A stretch of 64,000 bases of DNA from Siphonodentalium dalli. Taxonomy: Eukaryota > Mollusca > Scaphopoda > Gadilida > Siphonodentaliidae. Made by a program: the position numbers and the translations under genes. The notes under the pieces are model-generated. The model did not search any database and was not told where the DNA came from. It worked only from the letters and a program-made list of their open reading frames with translations. Numbering within the stretch: position 1 is the stretch's first letter; each line of letters opens with the position of its first letter. Location: assembly GCA_032622095.1 (NCBI GenBank), contig CP136062.1, positions 152,948,875 through 153,012,874 of the forward strand. Direction: 5' to 3'. This document shows, piece by piece, positions 11,491 to 23,511 of the stretch.

Positions 11491-11792
11491 GATACTCAAG
11501 TTATAGAGAAGAAAGTAGTGGCATGCCTTGAAAACTAACAACACAATATTGTTTACTGCATAGTTCTCTTCTTAAAGAAATGAACAGTAAAATATTTAAT
11601 TTTATCATAATTAGTACTTAGACTTCCTCCGTAGAAAAAACATTTTTGTTAATCAAAAAGATTTTACACCTGAGCCCACGCCTGTTTACCTCAGAGTTAG
11701 GCAACTTGAAATAATTGGAGACTGCTGATTTGGGCATAAAGGTTCAGTTTTCTTGAGAAAAATTATCAAAATTGATATTATTTAGTCTAAAT

Positions 11793-12238
11793 GCACGTAT
11801 TAGTGATGGTTATTAAGGCACATATTAGAGATGGTTATTAAGGCACATATTAGAGATGGTTATTAAGGCACATATTAGAGATGGTTATTAAGGCATATAT
11901 TAGAGATGGTTATTAAGGCACATATTAGAGATGGTTATTAAGGCACATATTAGAGATGGTTATTAAGGCACATATTAGAGATGGTTATTAAGGCACATAT
12001 TAGAGATGGTGGTTAAGGCACATATTAGAGATGGTTATTAAGGCACATATTAGAGATGGTTATTAAGGCACATATTAGAGATGGTTATTAAGGCACATAT
12101 TAGAGATGGTTATTACGGCACATATTAGAGATGGTTATTAAGGCACATATTAGAGATGGTTATTAAGGCACATATTAGAGATGGTTATTAAGGCACATAT
12201 TAGAGATGGTTATTAAGGCACATATTAGAGATCGTTAT
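11793..12238. repeat. 25-bp minisatellite, about 18 units
   Basis: ATTAGAGATGGTTATTAAGG CACAT repeats almost without change for 445 bp. Rare variants (GGTGGTTAAGG, TATTACGG, GGCATATATT) mark individual units. It lies in unremarkable A/T-rich sequence. Confidence 0.93.
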
Positions 12239-12239
12239 T

Positions 12240-13350
12240 TCCATTTGTTTTTACATTGACATTTATTCAGTATTTCCCATAACTTGAGTATCTATATATA
12301 GTCCTTAATAGACCTTTCGCGGAAATTTCTAACTGTTCGCCCAATGAACGAATGTGTGTGCATGGGTATGGAATACATGTAACTGTATTGGTCACTGGTG
12401 CGTGTGACGAAGAGCTTGGTTCCACAGGATCCCCCTTACGAGGATTAGGTTTCCAGTATATCCGGAAAGGATTACGCTACACGGCATATCACAATCTCAA
12501 GAACAAAGCACTTTTATAACTGAGGTCTTTTTTATTATCTTTCACTGACCAGATTAATGAATGCTTTCCCAATTAAGGTCCCACTTCCAAAAATATTTTT
12601 CTTCGGTAGAAAAAATATCTTTGAAACAAGAAAACATTTCTTGTATCAGGAAACTTTATTTCTTGTGTTTAAGACAAATATTCTATACCTAGAACGTTTC
12701 TCTTGGGAGTACTAACACGTTGAAATGGGTTGACTATTTTTTAACCAGATATTATTTCTTACCGCTTTCTAGATAATGAGAAAATGATTTTCTAGGACAA
12801 GAAATTATTTCTAACTTTTAAGAAATCATGAGAATTATTGAACCTTTCTTGGAAAATAGAAAGAAAAATATTCTCATAGTTAGAATTTGAATTTCTATAA
12901 TGGATTTATTTTTCTAACTATTAGAAAATATAATGCAATAAAAATTTCTGAGTATAGTTCCAAGATAGTACTTCTTGTTTTTTTTTTCTTTTTTTCTCAA
13001 CATAGGAAAATCCTTTTTGGCAATGTGACCCCTATATTTACCATGACATTGCGTAAATTCTTTGGACCACATGGGAGTTGTTTTTCCAAAAAATGTGTCT
13101 TTGCATTGCGTTGTGAATGATTGATTTTGGCAAATATATAAACTCCGCAGTGCAAAGCTGCAACATGTGATGAATTCTCAATGCATGAGTGAATTCCTAG
13201 CAAAATAATTAACGACTGGGATCCCAAGAGCCGTAAGTTAACAATAACTTACAGCGGGACTTCAGTTGGCCAAGATTGAAAAGAACGCAGTTGTCCATTT
13301 TTTTTATTTTGGCAGATCAAATTGTTATAAATACACCGCCATTTTGGTTG
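12240..13350. other. No gene seen; T-rich with recurring TTTCTTG words
   Basis: From 12580 to 12900 AAGAAA/TTTCTTG words recur on both strands, suggesting an old inverted-repeat element too worn to bound. No credible coding. Confidence 0.4.
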
Positions 13351-13550
13351 TTAACCCGTTCTATACTAAATACTCAATGACATAACAAACTACCATAAAA
13401 TTCCCTCCGACAAATAAGATTCCATCTGAAATGTTATTTATCTGTCGTCTGCTTATATTTCCTTAACACCCCTCGAGATGAATAATAGACCATTCCAATG
13501 TATATTTTTTATAACTGGGTGGGATAGTCCATTTAGTACAGAAGGGTTAA
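13351..13550. mobile_element. TTAA-flanked MITE, CTATACTAAAT family
   Basis: It starts TTAACCCGTTCTATACTAAA and ends TTTAGTACAGAAGGGTTAA. Internal landmarks shared with other copies are AATAGACCATTCCA and TCTGTCGTCTGC. Family members are also at 21666, 28918, 38738 and 52466. Confidence 0.75.
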
Positions 13551-13705
13551 ATTATAAATCAATTGAATTGTGTTGATGTGTAGTCTAATCCCAAATTCGG
13601 ATAAGCTGGGTAGCTGGGAAGTCTCAAATATCCTGACTAATCTAATCATCGGAGTCATTCGAAAATGCCTTAAATACAGATAAGGGCACATGCATAGATA
13701 TATAG

Positions 13706-13858
13706 GGTATATCTCAATTCAATTCAATTCAATTTATTGTATAACAAATCACATAGAGAGTGATATAATTAATACAATTCAAATATTCTAAATTATTGCA
13801 TGGTACATGCTTGGTGTTCATTTAGAAATATTAGTTTAGAGTCTTATTATTATATTAT

Positions 13859-13860
<2 letters not shown>
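13706..13860 (-). mobile_element. LINE 3' end with (AATTG)n tail
   Basis: On the minus strand the sequence ends AATAAATTG followed by repeated AATTG, a typical LINE tail, at 13712-13737. About 120 bp of A/T-rich sequence precedes it, and no coding remains. Confidence 0.45.

Positions 13861-13861
<1 letters not shown>

Positions 13862-13925
<64 letters not shown>
13862..13925. repeat. (TA)n microsatellite
   Basis: About 30 uninterrupted TA units followed by a short GTGTGTGTATA transition. Confidence 0.95.
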
Positions 13926-13926
<1 letters not shown>

Positions 13927-13989
13927 GTGTGTGTATATAATAATTATATGAGTACGACAAAGATAGTCATTTCAATTTGTTTCTTAGTT

Positions 13990-14207
13990 TTAAGCCTTTC
14001 AGTGCCAAGTCCGATTTTTGTATCAACCCATATTACCTTGATCATTTTTCAAATATATTGATTATAATAATGTGATACATTGATAGAAAGAGCTCTTAGA
14101 GCTCTTTCCATCAATGTATCACATTATTATAAAATGTTTAAATTTGAAAAAATTATCAAGGAAATATGGGTTGATACAAAACTCGGACTTGGCACTGAAA
14201 GGGTTAA
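13990..14207. mobile_element. TTAA-flanked fully palindromic MITE
   Basis: The ends GCCTTTCAGTGCC and GGCACTGAAAGG with TTAA at 13990-13993 and 14204-14207 bound a 218-bp near-palindrome. The centre is AAGAGCTCTTAGAGCTCTTT near 14099. It has no coding content. Confidence 0.78.
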
Positions 14208-14209
14208 AT

Positions 14210-15159
14210 CGGGGAGGGGTCAGGATAAAGAAACAAATAATAATGGGCGTGATGAATTGTGAGCTGATACACCATTGATAGGATTTATTAAATAAAAATA
14301 TTATATACAGAATATATACATATTTGGGTATCACGTATATACAACACAGCACGTAATGGGCACACGATCAGATAGCGAAATATACTTAATAGGGGTACAT
14401 GATTACATACAGATTGATATTCAATTGGAGTAACAAATGCCATGCGAGGATTATATTTCGAAATGAGCATCCTGAGTTAAACGGAAGGATGATAACTCTA
14501 TATATAACGTACTTTGACAAGGTAACGGCGATTTGTATGATATAATTTACAACACCACAAATGATAAAAATTTGGTCGCACATAAGTCAAATTCTCCTAT
14601 ATTGGTTGTTGTGTTTGAGGGAGGTTTATGGTTCCTTCTTTAAACGCACTTTTTTCATATAACTCCGTCATTTCGTCAATCCTAACCTCCTAATCCTGAC
14701 CTCGCGTGGCATGTGTTACTCAGACTGCATAGCAATCGCTATCTAATCGTAAAGCCCGATTAAGTACTTATTCGCTATTTAATCGTGTGCGTATTGAACA
14801 CAGATATGTGTGAGCACCAATATTCTTTGAAATTCGTTGTTTCCACTTTCCGGAATTCCATAAAGGCGCATCGGAAGAACACGTGACAGACACGGCGTGT
14901 GTACGTTTATATTCGTGAACGTATAAACGTCGTGGGTCATCGTTTCGCGATCTCCAGTGTGTGTTCATAGCCAATCGAAACAAATCCACATGAACGAACG
15001 CATGTCAGTGACCAATCACGTTCAATCAGGCCATGTGATTTTTCTCATCGGTGACGTTTTCATCATCTTCAGGTGGCATATGTTGGGAAGTAGGGTGGTC
15101 TCGGTAGAGAACTGCTTGGCCCTATTTGATCAGCACAGTAAGGGGTGTAACTCTTTCTG
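14210..15159. other. No gene seen; partly GC-richer single-copy sequence
   Basis: 14840-15060 is GC-richer, with GAACACGTGACAG and two CCAATC-type sites (AGCCAATCG, GACCAATCACG). It could be regulatory. Short frames here are not recognisable. Confidence 0.35.
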
Positions 15160-15660
15160 TCTATAGTTGCAGAGCTGTCTGCGTACTGCTGTGCTGTGAA
15201 AGGCATTCCTGGAAAGAGAGAATAAATAAATATGAGTGATTGATGGTGGTATACATGTACGGTTGTTTTGTAGGTATTTCTTCGTAGAAAACCAAATCGT
15301 ACCAGCATTTGATCGGAACACTTGCGTATCAAGTGCATCTTTATCAAAGCTAACGACAAGAGAAGTAAAATTCATGTAGTTCCACGTGTAAAAGTGCCAG
15401 TGACATTGGCCTTCAAATATATATACCTGTATCATTGATTCTTGCGAAATAATTGCATGAAATTTACAGGTAAATTTCGTTAACCTCGCTATAAGGCGAT
15501 ACGAATGAATTATTACTTCTGAAGTAGTTATATCTGCATAGTACAGACTCATTTACAAGCATTTTTGAGTTCGTTTTCTGTCATATTATAGCTTTCTGTA
15601 TCGAAATGCCTGAAACTAAATACCGTGCAACTTGCCAGTAACTGCATATCAGAAAACACC
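15160..15660. mobile_element. Inverted-repeat element, GGCAAGTTTGCACGGTA family
   Basis: It shares TTCGTAGAAAACCAAATCGT, AACGACAAGAGAAGTAAAAT, TAGTTCCACGTGTAA and AAATACCGTGCAACTTGCCA with 173-590. Frames in this stretch are repeat translations, not genes. Confidence 0.6.
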
Positions 15661-15849
15661 CATAAATTTCCGAAACTGGGTTCGCTATAATAACACATGC
15701 ATGCAGTGGGCGCAATCTGTCACTATAGTGGCGCACTAAATTTATTAAAACGCGTTAAATGTCCCCAGATCCAAAGTAAAACATGCATTTAATTCAGTTT
15801 GCAGAAGTGCTAGATTTATCAAGTTATAAATTTTATTATCCAGGTGTAT

Positions 15850-16075
15850 ATTGTTTCCCCTCTCTGGTTAGTTAATGTTTCCCCTCTCTGGTTAGTTAAT
15901 GTTTCCCCTCTCTGGTTAGTTAATATTGTTTCCCCTCTCTGGTTAGTTAATATTGTTTCCCCTCTCTGGTTAGTTAATCTTTCCCCTCTCTGGTTTGTTA
16001 ATCTTTCCCCTCTCTGGTTAGTTAATCTTTCCCCTCTCTGGTTAGTTAATCTTTCCCCTCTCTGGTTAGTTAATT
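15850..16075. repeat. Minisatellite TTTCCCCTCTCTGGTTAGTT, 9 units
   Basis: Nine units of 24-27 bp. The unit keeps a frame open (SPLWLVN repeats), but this comes from the unit length and not from coding. Confidence 0.92.
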
Positions 16076-16314
16076 TTTTTTATACTTTTACATGAGGTCG
16101 CTGCCCCAACAGCGTTAATTTCTCATGAATTTACTTTGCATTCAGACAGACCAGTAAAGCGAAAAAAGACCCCATGCATGCACGCGATAACAGTGATTTA
16201 ACGAACGCAATAATATCCTTCTTTCATATGGTCAAACTTTCTTATAACACTTCTTATCATTTTGTCGACTAAACGTTTTGTTTGTTTGCGTAATTATCAC
16301 AAAATGCTATAATT

Positions 16315-16625
16315 CTGACACAATTGGTCCCGCTCTCCAGGTTTTGATATTTGTTAGCTTCCATTATAATTGAACCTGTCATCAAACATGTCTGTTTTTT
16401 GTCTGGCCGATGGGTAAAACATGCGAAATCAGTCGCCTGTTGACAAGACGGAAGAAACATTTCAAAAGAACAATTCCTCGGGTTTGGCTAAACTCTGGGA
16501 TGAGGTGTGTTCTTGTTTGAGTCAAAGAGTGAACAGTGCCTCCCGCAAGAAACGGAACTGGTAATAACCTTTTGTTTTGAGGACACCAGACATCGAGACG
16601 ACTACGGAGAGCTCACGTAGATTTA
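16315..16625. repeat. Direct repeat copy 1 flanking the LINE end
   Basis: It matches 17405-17730 over about 310 bp with frequent substitutions (roughly 85 percent by eye). Shared landmarks are CTGTTGACAAGACGGAA, GTGAACAGTGCCTCCCGCAA and GAGGACACCAGACATCGAGA. It has no TG...CA ends, so an LTR origin is not supported. Confidence 0.7.
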
Positions 16626-16837
16626 AATAAGGTAAACGAGAGAGGTCATATGCATAATGTGATTACAGAGAATATTAATACATGTATCTTAGGCTAATAG
16701 TTAAACATTTAAATAAGACAGTCATGGATTGCCAACAACAGTATCACACACTGAATGCAAAACAAAAATATGAGCATGACACGACGTATATATATATATA
16801 TACATCCAGACCACCCCAACTCCTCGATATTGTGAAA

Positions 16838-17404
16838 ACATAAGATAAGATAAGATAAGATGATTTATTGCAATACACCAAATGGAGGCAGTTGCAAATA
16901 ACAGTTAATACATGAAAAGTTACACATTAAAATAAAATACATGTAATTATGCATATGTACGATAAATGATCATTAGTATTATAAATTAATACTTTCAACT
17001 TTTATTTCCCCATATTGACATTCTGTCTTTTTAGAAAGAATAACCGGATCATGTTGCACACGGAATTGATTATTTGTTTGTCTTTGTTTTTCATTATAAA
17101 GATGAACTTATTTTCATCACTCATGTTTATGAAATCTATGCTATACTTTTGAGCAATATTAAACAAGTCTTTTCTAGAGTCAGCGTACGCACTGCATTCC
17201 ATAATAAAATGTTTTTCTGTTTCAAATTTACGTTCATTACACATGTGACAAATTCATATGATCGGTCGCTGATGTCGTTGTTAACATCATGAACGTGCAA
17301 TGTTTTCGAAACTTCCATATGCCACATTTTGATATATCGTTTTGCTGACTTTAATTTTGTCGGTTGCTTTTTTTGCAAGATTCATAGAAAACACTTCAAT
17401 TGCG
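16838..17404 (-). mobile_element. 5'-truncated LINE 3' end with (TTATC)n tail
   Basis: On the minus strand the C-terminal frame includes CNERKFETEKHFIMECSAYA (up to about 17244) after a Thr-Cys-Val-Met-Cys start, giving a Cys-x2-Cys...His...Cys knuckle, then a stop near 17002. The 3' end has about 140 bp of untranslated sequence and a (TTATC)n tail at 16838-16861. Upstream coding survives only as broken pieces in other frames. The insert sits exactly between two diverged direct repeats (16315-16625 and 17405-17730). Confidence 0.65.
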
Positions 17405-17730
17405 ATATCATTGGTCCCACTATCCTGGTTTGACATTTCTAAGCTTTCGTTATAATGCAACCTGTTATCTGGAACACACACCAAGAGTGTCCGTTTTTAT
17501 CGATTCGCCGGCGGGTAAAAAACGCGAAATCAGTGGCCTGTTGACAAGACGGAATCAAAATTTCAAAAGAACAATTCGTCGCTTTTGGCTAAACTCTGGG
17601 ACGAGTTGTGTGCTCGTTTGAGTCAAAGAGTGAACAGTGCCTCCCGCAAGAAACGGAACTTATAATAACCTTTTGTTTTGAGGACACCAGACATCGAGAC
17701 GGCTACGACGAGCTCACGTCGATTTAAATT
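17405..17730. repeat. Direct repeat copy 2 flanking the LINE end
   Basis: This is the partner of 16315-16625 in the same orientation, 1.09 kb away. Both copies end near a GATTTAAAT. The pair brackets a truncated LINE. Confidence 0.7.
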
Positions 17731-20365
17731 TACGAGATTTTCTCACGCGCACGCTGGCCATATGTAACGTTTAGTTATGGCGCTATCGTCGAATCTCGAC
17801 ACCGGCCCGGGTACTTAGTTTTATCGCGAGACGTCCATATCACGTATGTTATTTCAAACAACAATTAATTACTCGACATATTGGACGATAGTGAAAAGAA
17901 ATCTGGTCATTCCTGAAAACGGATGCGCGGTGAGATATCCCCGGATATCTGAAGATTGAAGCGATATTATCGACAGGGGGAATAAGTGACACCAGGAACA
18001 ATTACTCGCTTTACGGTGGCAGAGGTCACGTCAGACAAGTCCAGCTGATTTTGACGTTGGCAAATTGTCTTGAGGAATTTATGGCCTCCAACTCCCACAG
18101 TGTGGGGTTCATATATTGCGTGCGGTGGCAGAACATGCCACCTGATTGGCTAAAACCTCATGATTGGGTGGGTTGTCGGTTGCCAACCGGACATCAACAT
18201 CGCGAGAATTTAAATCAGATGTGAGTAAATCGTAGTCGAAAAATACGTAAACCACCAATAGTCAAAGTAATTAATGACCAGGCTCAAAATATGGTGCTGA
18301 ACATTTTCAGAATAATGGTCCCCCAGAGGGTGAATTTAGCAGAGCGGGCTAGCATCACCAAATTCATCATCTGCGGACCTGATTCTTCATGGCCTCATCT
18401 CCTACGGGATACCTATAAACATATTTAAGTTGCCAGCCAGTGAAGACGGTGATGTGCATCTCGATTGTGCATAAAGTGTCGTCTTCCAATCTGAGGATAC
18501 ATGAATACTATTTGCGAGGATATGTTGACTTGTGAGAGTTGGTCTGAGGAAAATTCTTTTTTAAATTGAGTTTGAAAGCTTTATGGGGCATATATATGCT
18601 AATCTGGCTATAATATGACAACATTGGTTTGAAAGAGAGACCAACCATAGTTCATGTTGCCGTGCTTCAATTTATTGGATAACATTGCGATCACCCAAAT
18701 GAATATTACGGTCAACAGCAAATTCGCGGAAATTAGCAGAAGCGATTATATATAGAAGCGGCCACATTGCCTGAGATAAATCTATTCACAGCCGCAGTTT
18801 CGGATGTTCTCGTTTAGTTATATCTGCGAAAATCAGCACGCGAAAATTGATACACCGATAGAATAAATTACAATCGACGGGTAAGAAGCCTCGGACAAAT
18901 TACCCAAAGATGTGATGATAACAAGATGAAAGGCATGGGGCCCATCGTTGATTATTTACCTTTCTTTTAACGAAATAAGACATAGTGCCGGTAATGTTCC
19001 ATGCCGATATTACGAAACTACCATTATGGAGAAGATAACGGCACCATATTGTTCTGATACTTCCTATCATGACTATTATCAAGCGATATAAATAGGCCGC
19101 TCTTTGTACCCAAAGGTCCAAATCACATTATTAGCGCGTTTGATTATATTACTTGGTCTTTGTTCATTTTGGATTTAAGGGTGTAATTTCATCACTTGCT
19201 GATGTACAGTACTCTAATTTCAAGCGTAAAAGTTATTATTGTCTTTTGCTGGTTTTGTATAATAGTCCTGGTCCACCTTCTCCATCGTTTTGTTTATGAG
19301 AGAGCTCTCATATCATTGCTAACCTCTCTCACGTTATAGACGCTGTCCAAGTACCAGAATTTACAAGATTCTTGTAAATTGGGGAAAATACGTTTCAATA
19401 ATAATGTTGTTGCCGTCAATACAGACTGATCACATAATACCAGAATCCCAGAATTTCCCAAATAATTGTCAGATTTGTGTTCTGTCTACTTATACCATAG
19501 TATTATATCTCCTATTGCAATTGGCATGTGAATGACATGTTCCCCTATATGTGTTGTCAGTAAGAGACACCACTGGTAGATATTGATTTATGATTAAAAT
19601 GAATTTTATTGACTGCCACACATGAAATCGAAGGAATACATGACCAAATTGAAAGTTAAAGCCAATGTATCTCATGCCAGAGTAACATGATAGGTTCACA
19701 TTGGACCTACATATTCACATATAGGTTCATATTTGACTGAAATAAGCCCATTGTGGATTTATACCATGCATTTATTCCGTTTTAGGGCGCGGGCCGAAGT
19801 CAAAACACATTATAAAGAGCGGAATTCTGGTTAGTTGCGTCGATGAAAACAGGTAGATTAAATAATGTTTATTTCGTATGTGAATAGTCCTATAATGGAC
19901 TGTTTTAAAAACCGAGTTTTAGGCCCACATAGAGCGTATATTGAGATTAAATAATGTCAATAATTGTGAGCTTATTTCGCTCATTAAAATAAGCCCATTA
20001 TTTGTGCTTATTTTCAGGAGAACAGGCTTGTATAATCTCGACCAAACCATTATATAATCTGTAATGCCTCCGCATGGGAGAGTTATATACACATACCAGT
20101 CATACCTATACGTATACATATATGATGCTGGTATGGGTGTTGGGGGTGGAGAAATATAGAGGAAGAGAGATGAAGAGATAGAGTGTGTGGGTGTAATATA
20201 ATTTTCCAACATATATCACACTAACAAATTATATATATTTCAGTAGAAATATTTCCTTAAAATATAGTTTTGGGAAAAACTAAATAGTTTATTTTTTATT
20301 GTTGATAAATACATGTCAAATGCGCTCTGTCTCTTATGTGTTCATAATTTTTTATTTTTTGCAGT
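17731..20365. other. Long stretch of mostly single-copy sequence without a recognised gene
   Basis: 17740-18520 is CpG-richer, with GATTGGCTAAAACC and GATTGGGTGGG (CCAAT-like) near 18140-18175. 19965-20030 matches the window start (positions 5-65: TTTCGTTCATTAAAATAAGC against TTTCGCTCATTAAAATAAGC). No exon could be supported. Confidence 0.4.
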
Positions 20366-20499
20366 ACCAATCAATCAATCAATCAATCAATATGTTTATG
20401 TCCCTCCTTCCATATCTTGAAACATAGTGTATAACATAGATGTAAACATCAATATAAAGTAATGTAATGAACCAATAATGTATTTGGTAAAATGCGAAG
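20366..20499 (-). mobile_element. LINE 3' UTR and (TTGA)n tail
   Basis: On the minus strand the LINE frame ends at 20500 and is followed by about 100 bp of untranslated sequence and then six copies of TTGA (AATC on the plus strand, 20368-20391). Short tandem tails are the usual 3' end of CR1/L2/RTE-like LINEs and fix the orientation. Confidence 0.65.
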
Positions 20500-20853
20500 T
20501 CATTGGGGTGTGTGGGAGGGTAACTGAGTGATCGCGCTATATATCTCGGTATATCGATGTACTACGTACTTAAAGAAGTAGTTGTAAAAATTATTGTGCA
20601 GTTTTGTCTTGTTTGTTTTGTTGAATAATGCAACTAGTTTATCTCTTGTTGGGTGGGTGTGAAAATAGTGGTTTATGTTGGTGCGACGTACTGATTCTAA
20701 CGAACTGCAGACAAGTCTATAATGGTATTCATCTCCCGCATCTTGTTTACCACAAAAATGACAGGTTTCCCAGGTTTCTGAGTTTTTCCAGCTTGACACT
20801 TCTATGGGGAGTCGGTTTTTTTCTTTTTCAACATGAAATAGTATAATTTTCAA
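20500..20853 (-). pseudogene. LINE ORF C-terminal fragment
   Basis: The frame contains LPIEVSSWKNSETWETCHFC followed by GDEYHYRLVC, the same Cys-x2-Cys...His...Cys arrangement as the fragment at 55606-56070, and it aligns by eye through the LPIE...W and GDE(F/Y)H blocks. It continues about 60 residues to a stop at 20500. The 3' untranslated part runs to a (TTGA)n tail at 20368-20391. The 5' end decays into A/T repeats near 20860. It is a truncated retrotransposon copy. Confidence 0.7.
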
Positions 20854-20941
20854 TTGTATCTATATATATATATATCACCAACCGCATAAGTAATATACTT
20901 TTCATGCAATATTTGGACAATAAGTTGATTTTTTTAATTTT

Positions 20942-21206
20942 ACAAATTGGAAATTCATTACTTCTGATGGAGGAATTTCTACTTGCCTTTCTCTAAGTGT
21001 CGAATTTCAACCCATATTTATAAGCACGCTGCGAACGCATTAGTGTCTTATCGCGTTACGTAACGTGGCAGTAAAACCATTGGATGGATGACCAAGAAGT
21101 CATGACGTCAGGGCCAAGTTTTTATAATCCTATCAGTTTGACACCAGCGAAGGCGCCCCCTGGGGAGCAACCAAGCAAAGGGGCCACCCTGGGTGTGGAC
21201 AGTCAA
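20942..21206. repeat. ~260-bp GC-rich duplicated segment, copy 1
   Basis: TCTAAGTGTCGAATTTCAAC, TCGCGTTACGTAACG and GTTTTTATAATCCTAT are shared with 23512-23766, 2.57 kb away in the same orientation. It contains a palindrome around TTACGTAA. Confidence 0.72.
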
Positions 21207-21270
21207 TAACGTCAGGGAGAACGTTTTTTTAAAATATAATTCTATCCAAATGACAATATTGATCACTGAT

Positions 21271-21669
21271 TTAACCCTTTACCCAACAAACCGGCCAAAA
21301 CCGGCCAAATAAAGCTTCAACGGCCTAAAATATCTTCGGTCTGTCTCAATAGAACCATACAAATATGGATATCATTGGAACCGGCTCCTTAACCACATTG
21401 TGATAGTTACAGTTAGCCCTGTGCCAATGCATTCTCTTATATATGCGAGTCGACCATAGGTCGCCTCGCATATATAAGAGAATGCATTGGCCTAAAACAA
21501 ATCTTTTTTTAACACTTTTTACCATTTTTTCTTACATTCTTTAACAATTTTATAATTTTTAATGTGTTAAGCCAATGCATTCTCTTATATATGCGAGGCG
21601 ACCTATGGTCGACTCGCATATATAAGAGAATGCATTGGCACAGGGCCGTTCTGTTGGGTAAAGGGTTAA
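21271..21669. mobile_element. TTAA-flanked hairpin MITE, full length
   Basis: Ends TTAACCCTTTACCCAACA and TGTTGGGTAAAGGGTTAA form inverted repeats flanked by TTAA. The interior carries hairpins at 21424-21490 and 21572-21638 separated by about 80 bp of T-rich sequence. The right TTAA (21666-21669) is also the left end of the next element. It is probably a non-autonomous piggyBac-type element. Confidence 0.85.
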
Positions 21670-21931
21670 CCCTTTCTATACTAAATGGATTCTCCCAGTT
21701 AGTTTAAACGTGTATATCGAAAATTCAGAATGGTCTATTATTTATTTGGAGGTATTTACAGGTAACCGAAGCAGACGACAGACGGATTAATATAGTAAAT
21801 ACAGAAGGAGTCCTATTTGTTGAGGGAGATGTTTAGATAATAAGTTCACCATTTTGTTGAACTTATTATATGAACATTTCCTAAGGGATAATTACTCATC
21901 AATGAGTGTTCACTATATAGAAAGGATTCAA
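21666..21931. mobile_element. TTAA-flanked MITE, CTATACTAAAT family
   Basis: It begins at the shared TTAA 21666-21669 (CCCTTTCTATACTAAAT) and runs to a decayed right end (TATAGAAAGGATTCAA). It includes GAATGGTCTATTATT and AAGCAGACGACAGA. It is directly chained to the hairpin MITE on its left. Confidence 0.68.
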
Positions 21932-22216
21932 CAACTCGATTTCCCATGTTACAAATCAGCGAGATCATTCTGGAAATATCCCGATTACGTTAATCGAAAA
22001 TAAATTCTTGTATAGAATAATACGTTCGCCGCGAATTTGAATCTGAGCGAAAAATAATATCATATAGCATCATTATAGTTTCATAAAGAATTACATAAAT
22101 TCGCAGAGAACTAAGATTGTTATATGTTAGATGTTTTATACGTGAAGTGTTATATGGACGCGAACGATCAATCGCAACTACAATACAATGTACATCTACT
22201 AAACTATGAACAATTG

Positions 22217-22524
22217 TTAAAATATGTATTTATTTCAGATTTAAACGGTCATGGCTCATTCGAGCTTTCAAATGTTGTCTACGTATTTTGGAAAGAGATA
22301 TAAGATAGGTTGAAAAATACACGAACTATTGATATACCGCCTTTATGTGCTCTCAAAAATGGCTGTGACAATGACAAGTATTTTTCAGAGCACATAAAGG
22401 CGGTATATCAATAGTTCGTGTATTTTTCAACCTATCTGATATCTCTTTCCAAAATACGTAGACAACATTTGAAAGCTCGAATGAGCCATGACCGTTTAAA
22501 TCTTAAATAAATACATATGTTTTC
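22217..22524. repeat. Large hairpin: ~144-bp arms, 20-nt loop
   Basis: The left arm (22217-22360) and right arm (22381-22524) are near-perfect inverted copies, with landmarks GGTCATGGCTCATTCGAGCT / AGCTCGAATGAGCCATGACC and CGAACTATTGATATACCG / its inverse. The loop is GGCTGTGACAATGACAAGTA. Only a few mismatches are visible (for example the CTCTC/CAGAG site by the loop). A diverged half copy is at 43825-43985 and a partial one at 37385-37560. Confidence 0.9.
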
Positions 22525-22546
22525 AATTTTTCGCGCAGAAGTGAAA

Positions 22547-22818
22547 CAAACGCTCTTTATTTCTACCATATCAGGAATAAACTAACACGAAACGCTCTTT
22601 TCCGTGTCATGTCCTGCGCATGGTTGTTGCTTGTTTGGGACCCAAACACCGTTTTCAGCGTTTTATTTTTATGACTTCAATGATTATTTCTGGGACATAT
22701 AATTCCCGCAGAAAGGTAGTTTAGGTCGTATATTTATCGACCTATATCGATATCGGGGAGAATTCAAAAGCGCATATTATTAGGTTATTTTGGAGCGCAA
22801 ACCGCCATGTGGCTTTAA
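22547..22818. mobile_element. Element end with CCGCCATGTGGCTTTAA terminus
   Basis: It starts with the two-box ACGCTCTTT motif and runs through GGGACCCAAACACCG and ATTTATCGACCTATATCGAT to a TTAA at 22815-22818. Related segments are at 26650-26880 (reverse), 37560-37840 and 53715-53830 (reverse), so this is a dispersed family about 300 bp long joined here to the large hairpin. Confidence 0.6.
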
Positions 22819-23099
22819 AGTAAAATCACACCCCAAGTTCCCAACATATGGGAGCCGGGAAATTTACGTCCATAAATATTCAAATACAAAATATTTTTAA
22901 CAGGTATATAAGTATCTATGTCCATATCAAACAGTTGTCATCTGGGGAATGTTAATAATCAGCGTTATATATATATTAATCCATATTATTTAATATATAC
23001 TATTTAGTTATAGTTATTATAATGTTTATACTCGAAGTCGATAGATATTTTGTCAACAAGGACCGACGCATGCAATTGTTTATATTTGGACCGACCCCC

Positions 23100-23290
23100 A
23101 CTTTCTATGCTGTTCTATAAGTATATATACATGTGATCATTATCCTTCAAATTTCGATGTAATGCTTGTAATGATTAAATGAGGGTTTAGTTAAATGTGA
23201 ACCAGGGTCGGTCTGTCTATATATGTACTTTCTTTATATCATACGATGTATGATTTATGAGAAATAAACTATTGATTGAGTTTTATTTAC
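23100..23290 (+). mobile_element. LINE 3' end (AATAAACTATTGATTGA tail)
   Basis: The segment ends GAGAAATAAACTATTGATTG, a tail form common to invertebrate LINEs and the complement of the (TTGA)n type at 20368. No coding frame is preserved. Confidence 0.4.
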
Positions 23291-23511
23291 AATTTTGCAT
23301 AGCAATGGTCTTGAAATTTACTTTAACAAACACGAATAGAACCTGCCATCGGATGCCAGACGTTTATGGATATAACTGTCGCAGTTGAAAATATCTTTGA
23401 ATAACAGTCAATATAATTGTTATGTTACCTATCAGATTAGCATACCTTTGACGGAATATTTGGATAATATATAACCTTTGTCTTTTCTCTTTTTGACTAA
23501 AAAGTGGGAAA

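Noticed and set aside
15844-16095. 83-codon frame with SPLWLVN repeats
   Set aside because: It arises from a 24-27-bp minisatellite, with no start context or conserved domain.
16315-17730. Short LTR retrotransposon (terminal-repeat miniature)
   Set aside because: The direct repeats have no TG...CA ends, no primer-binding site and no polypurine tract; the content is a LINE 3' end.
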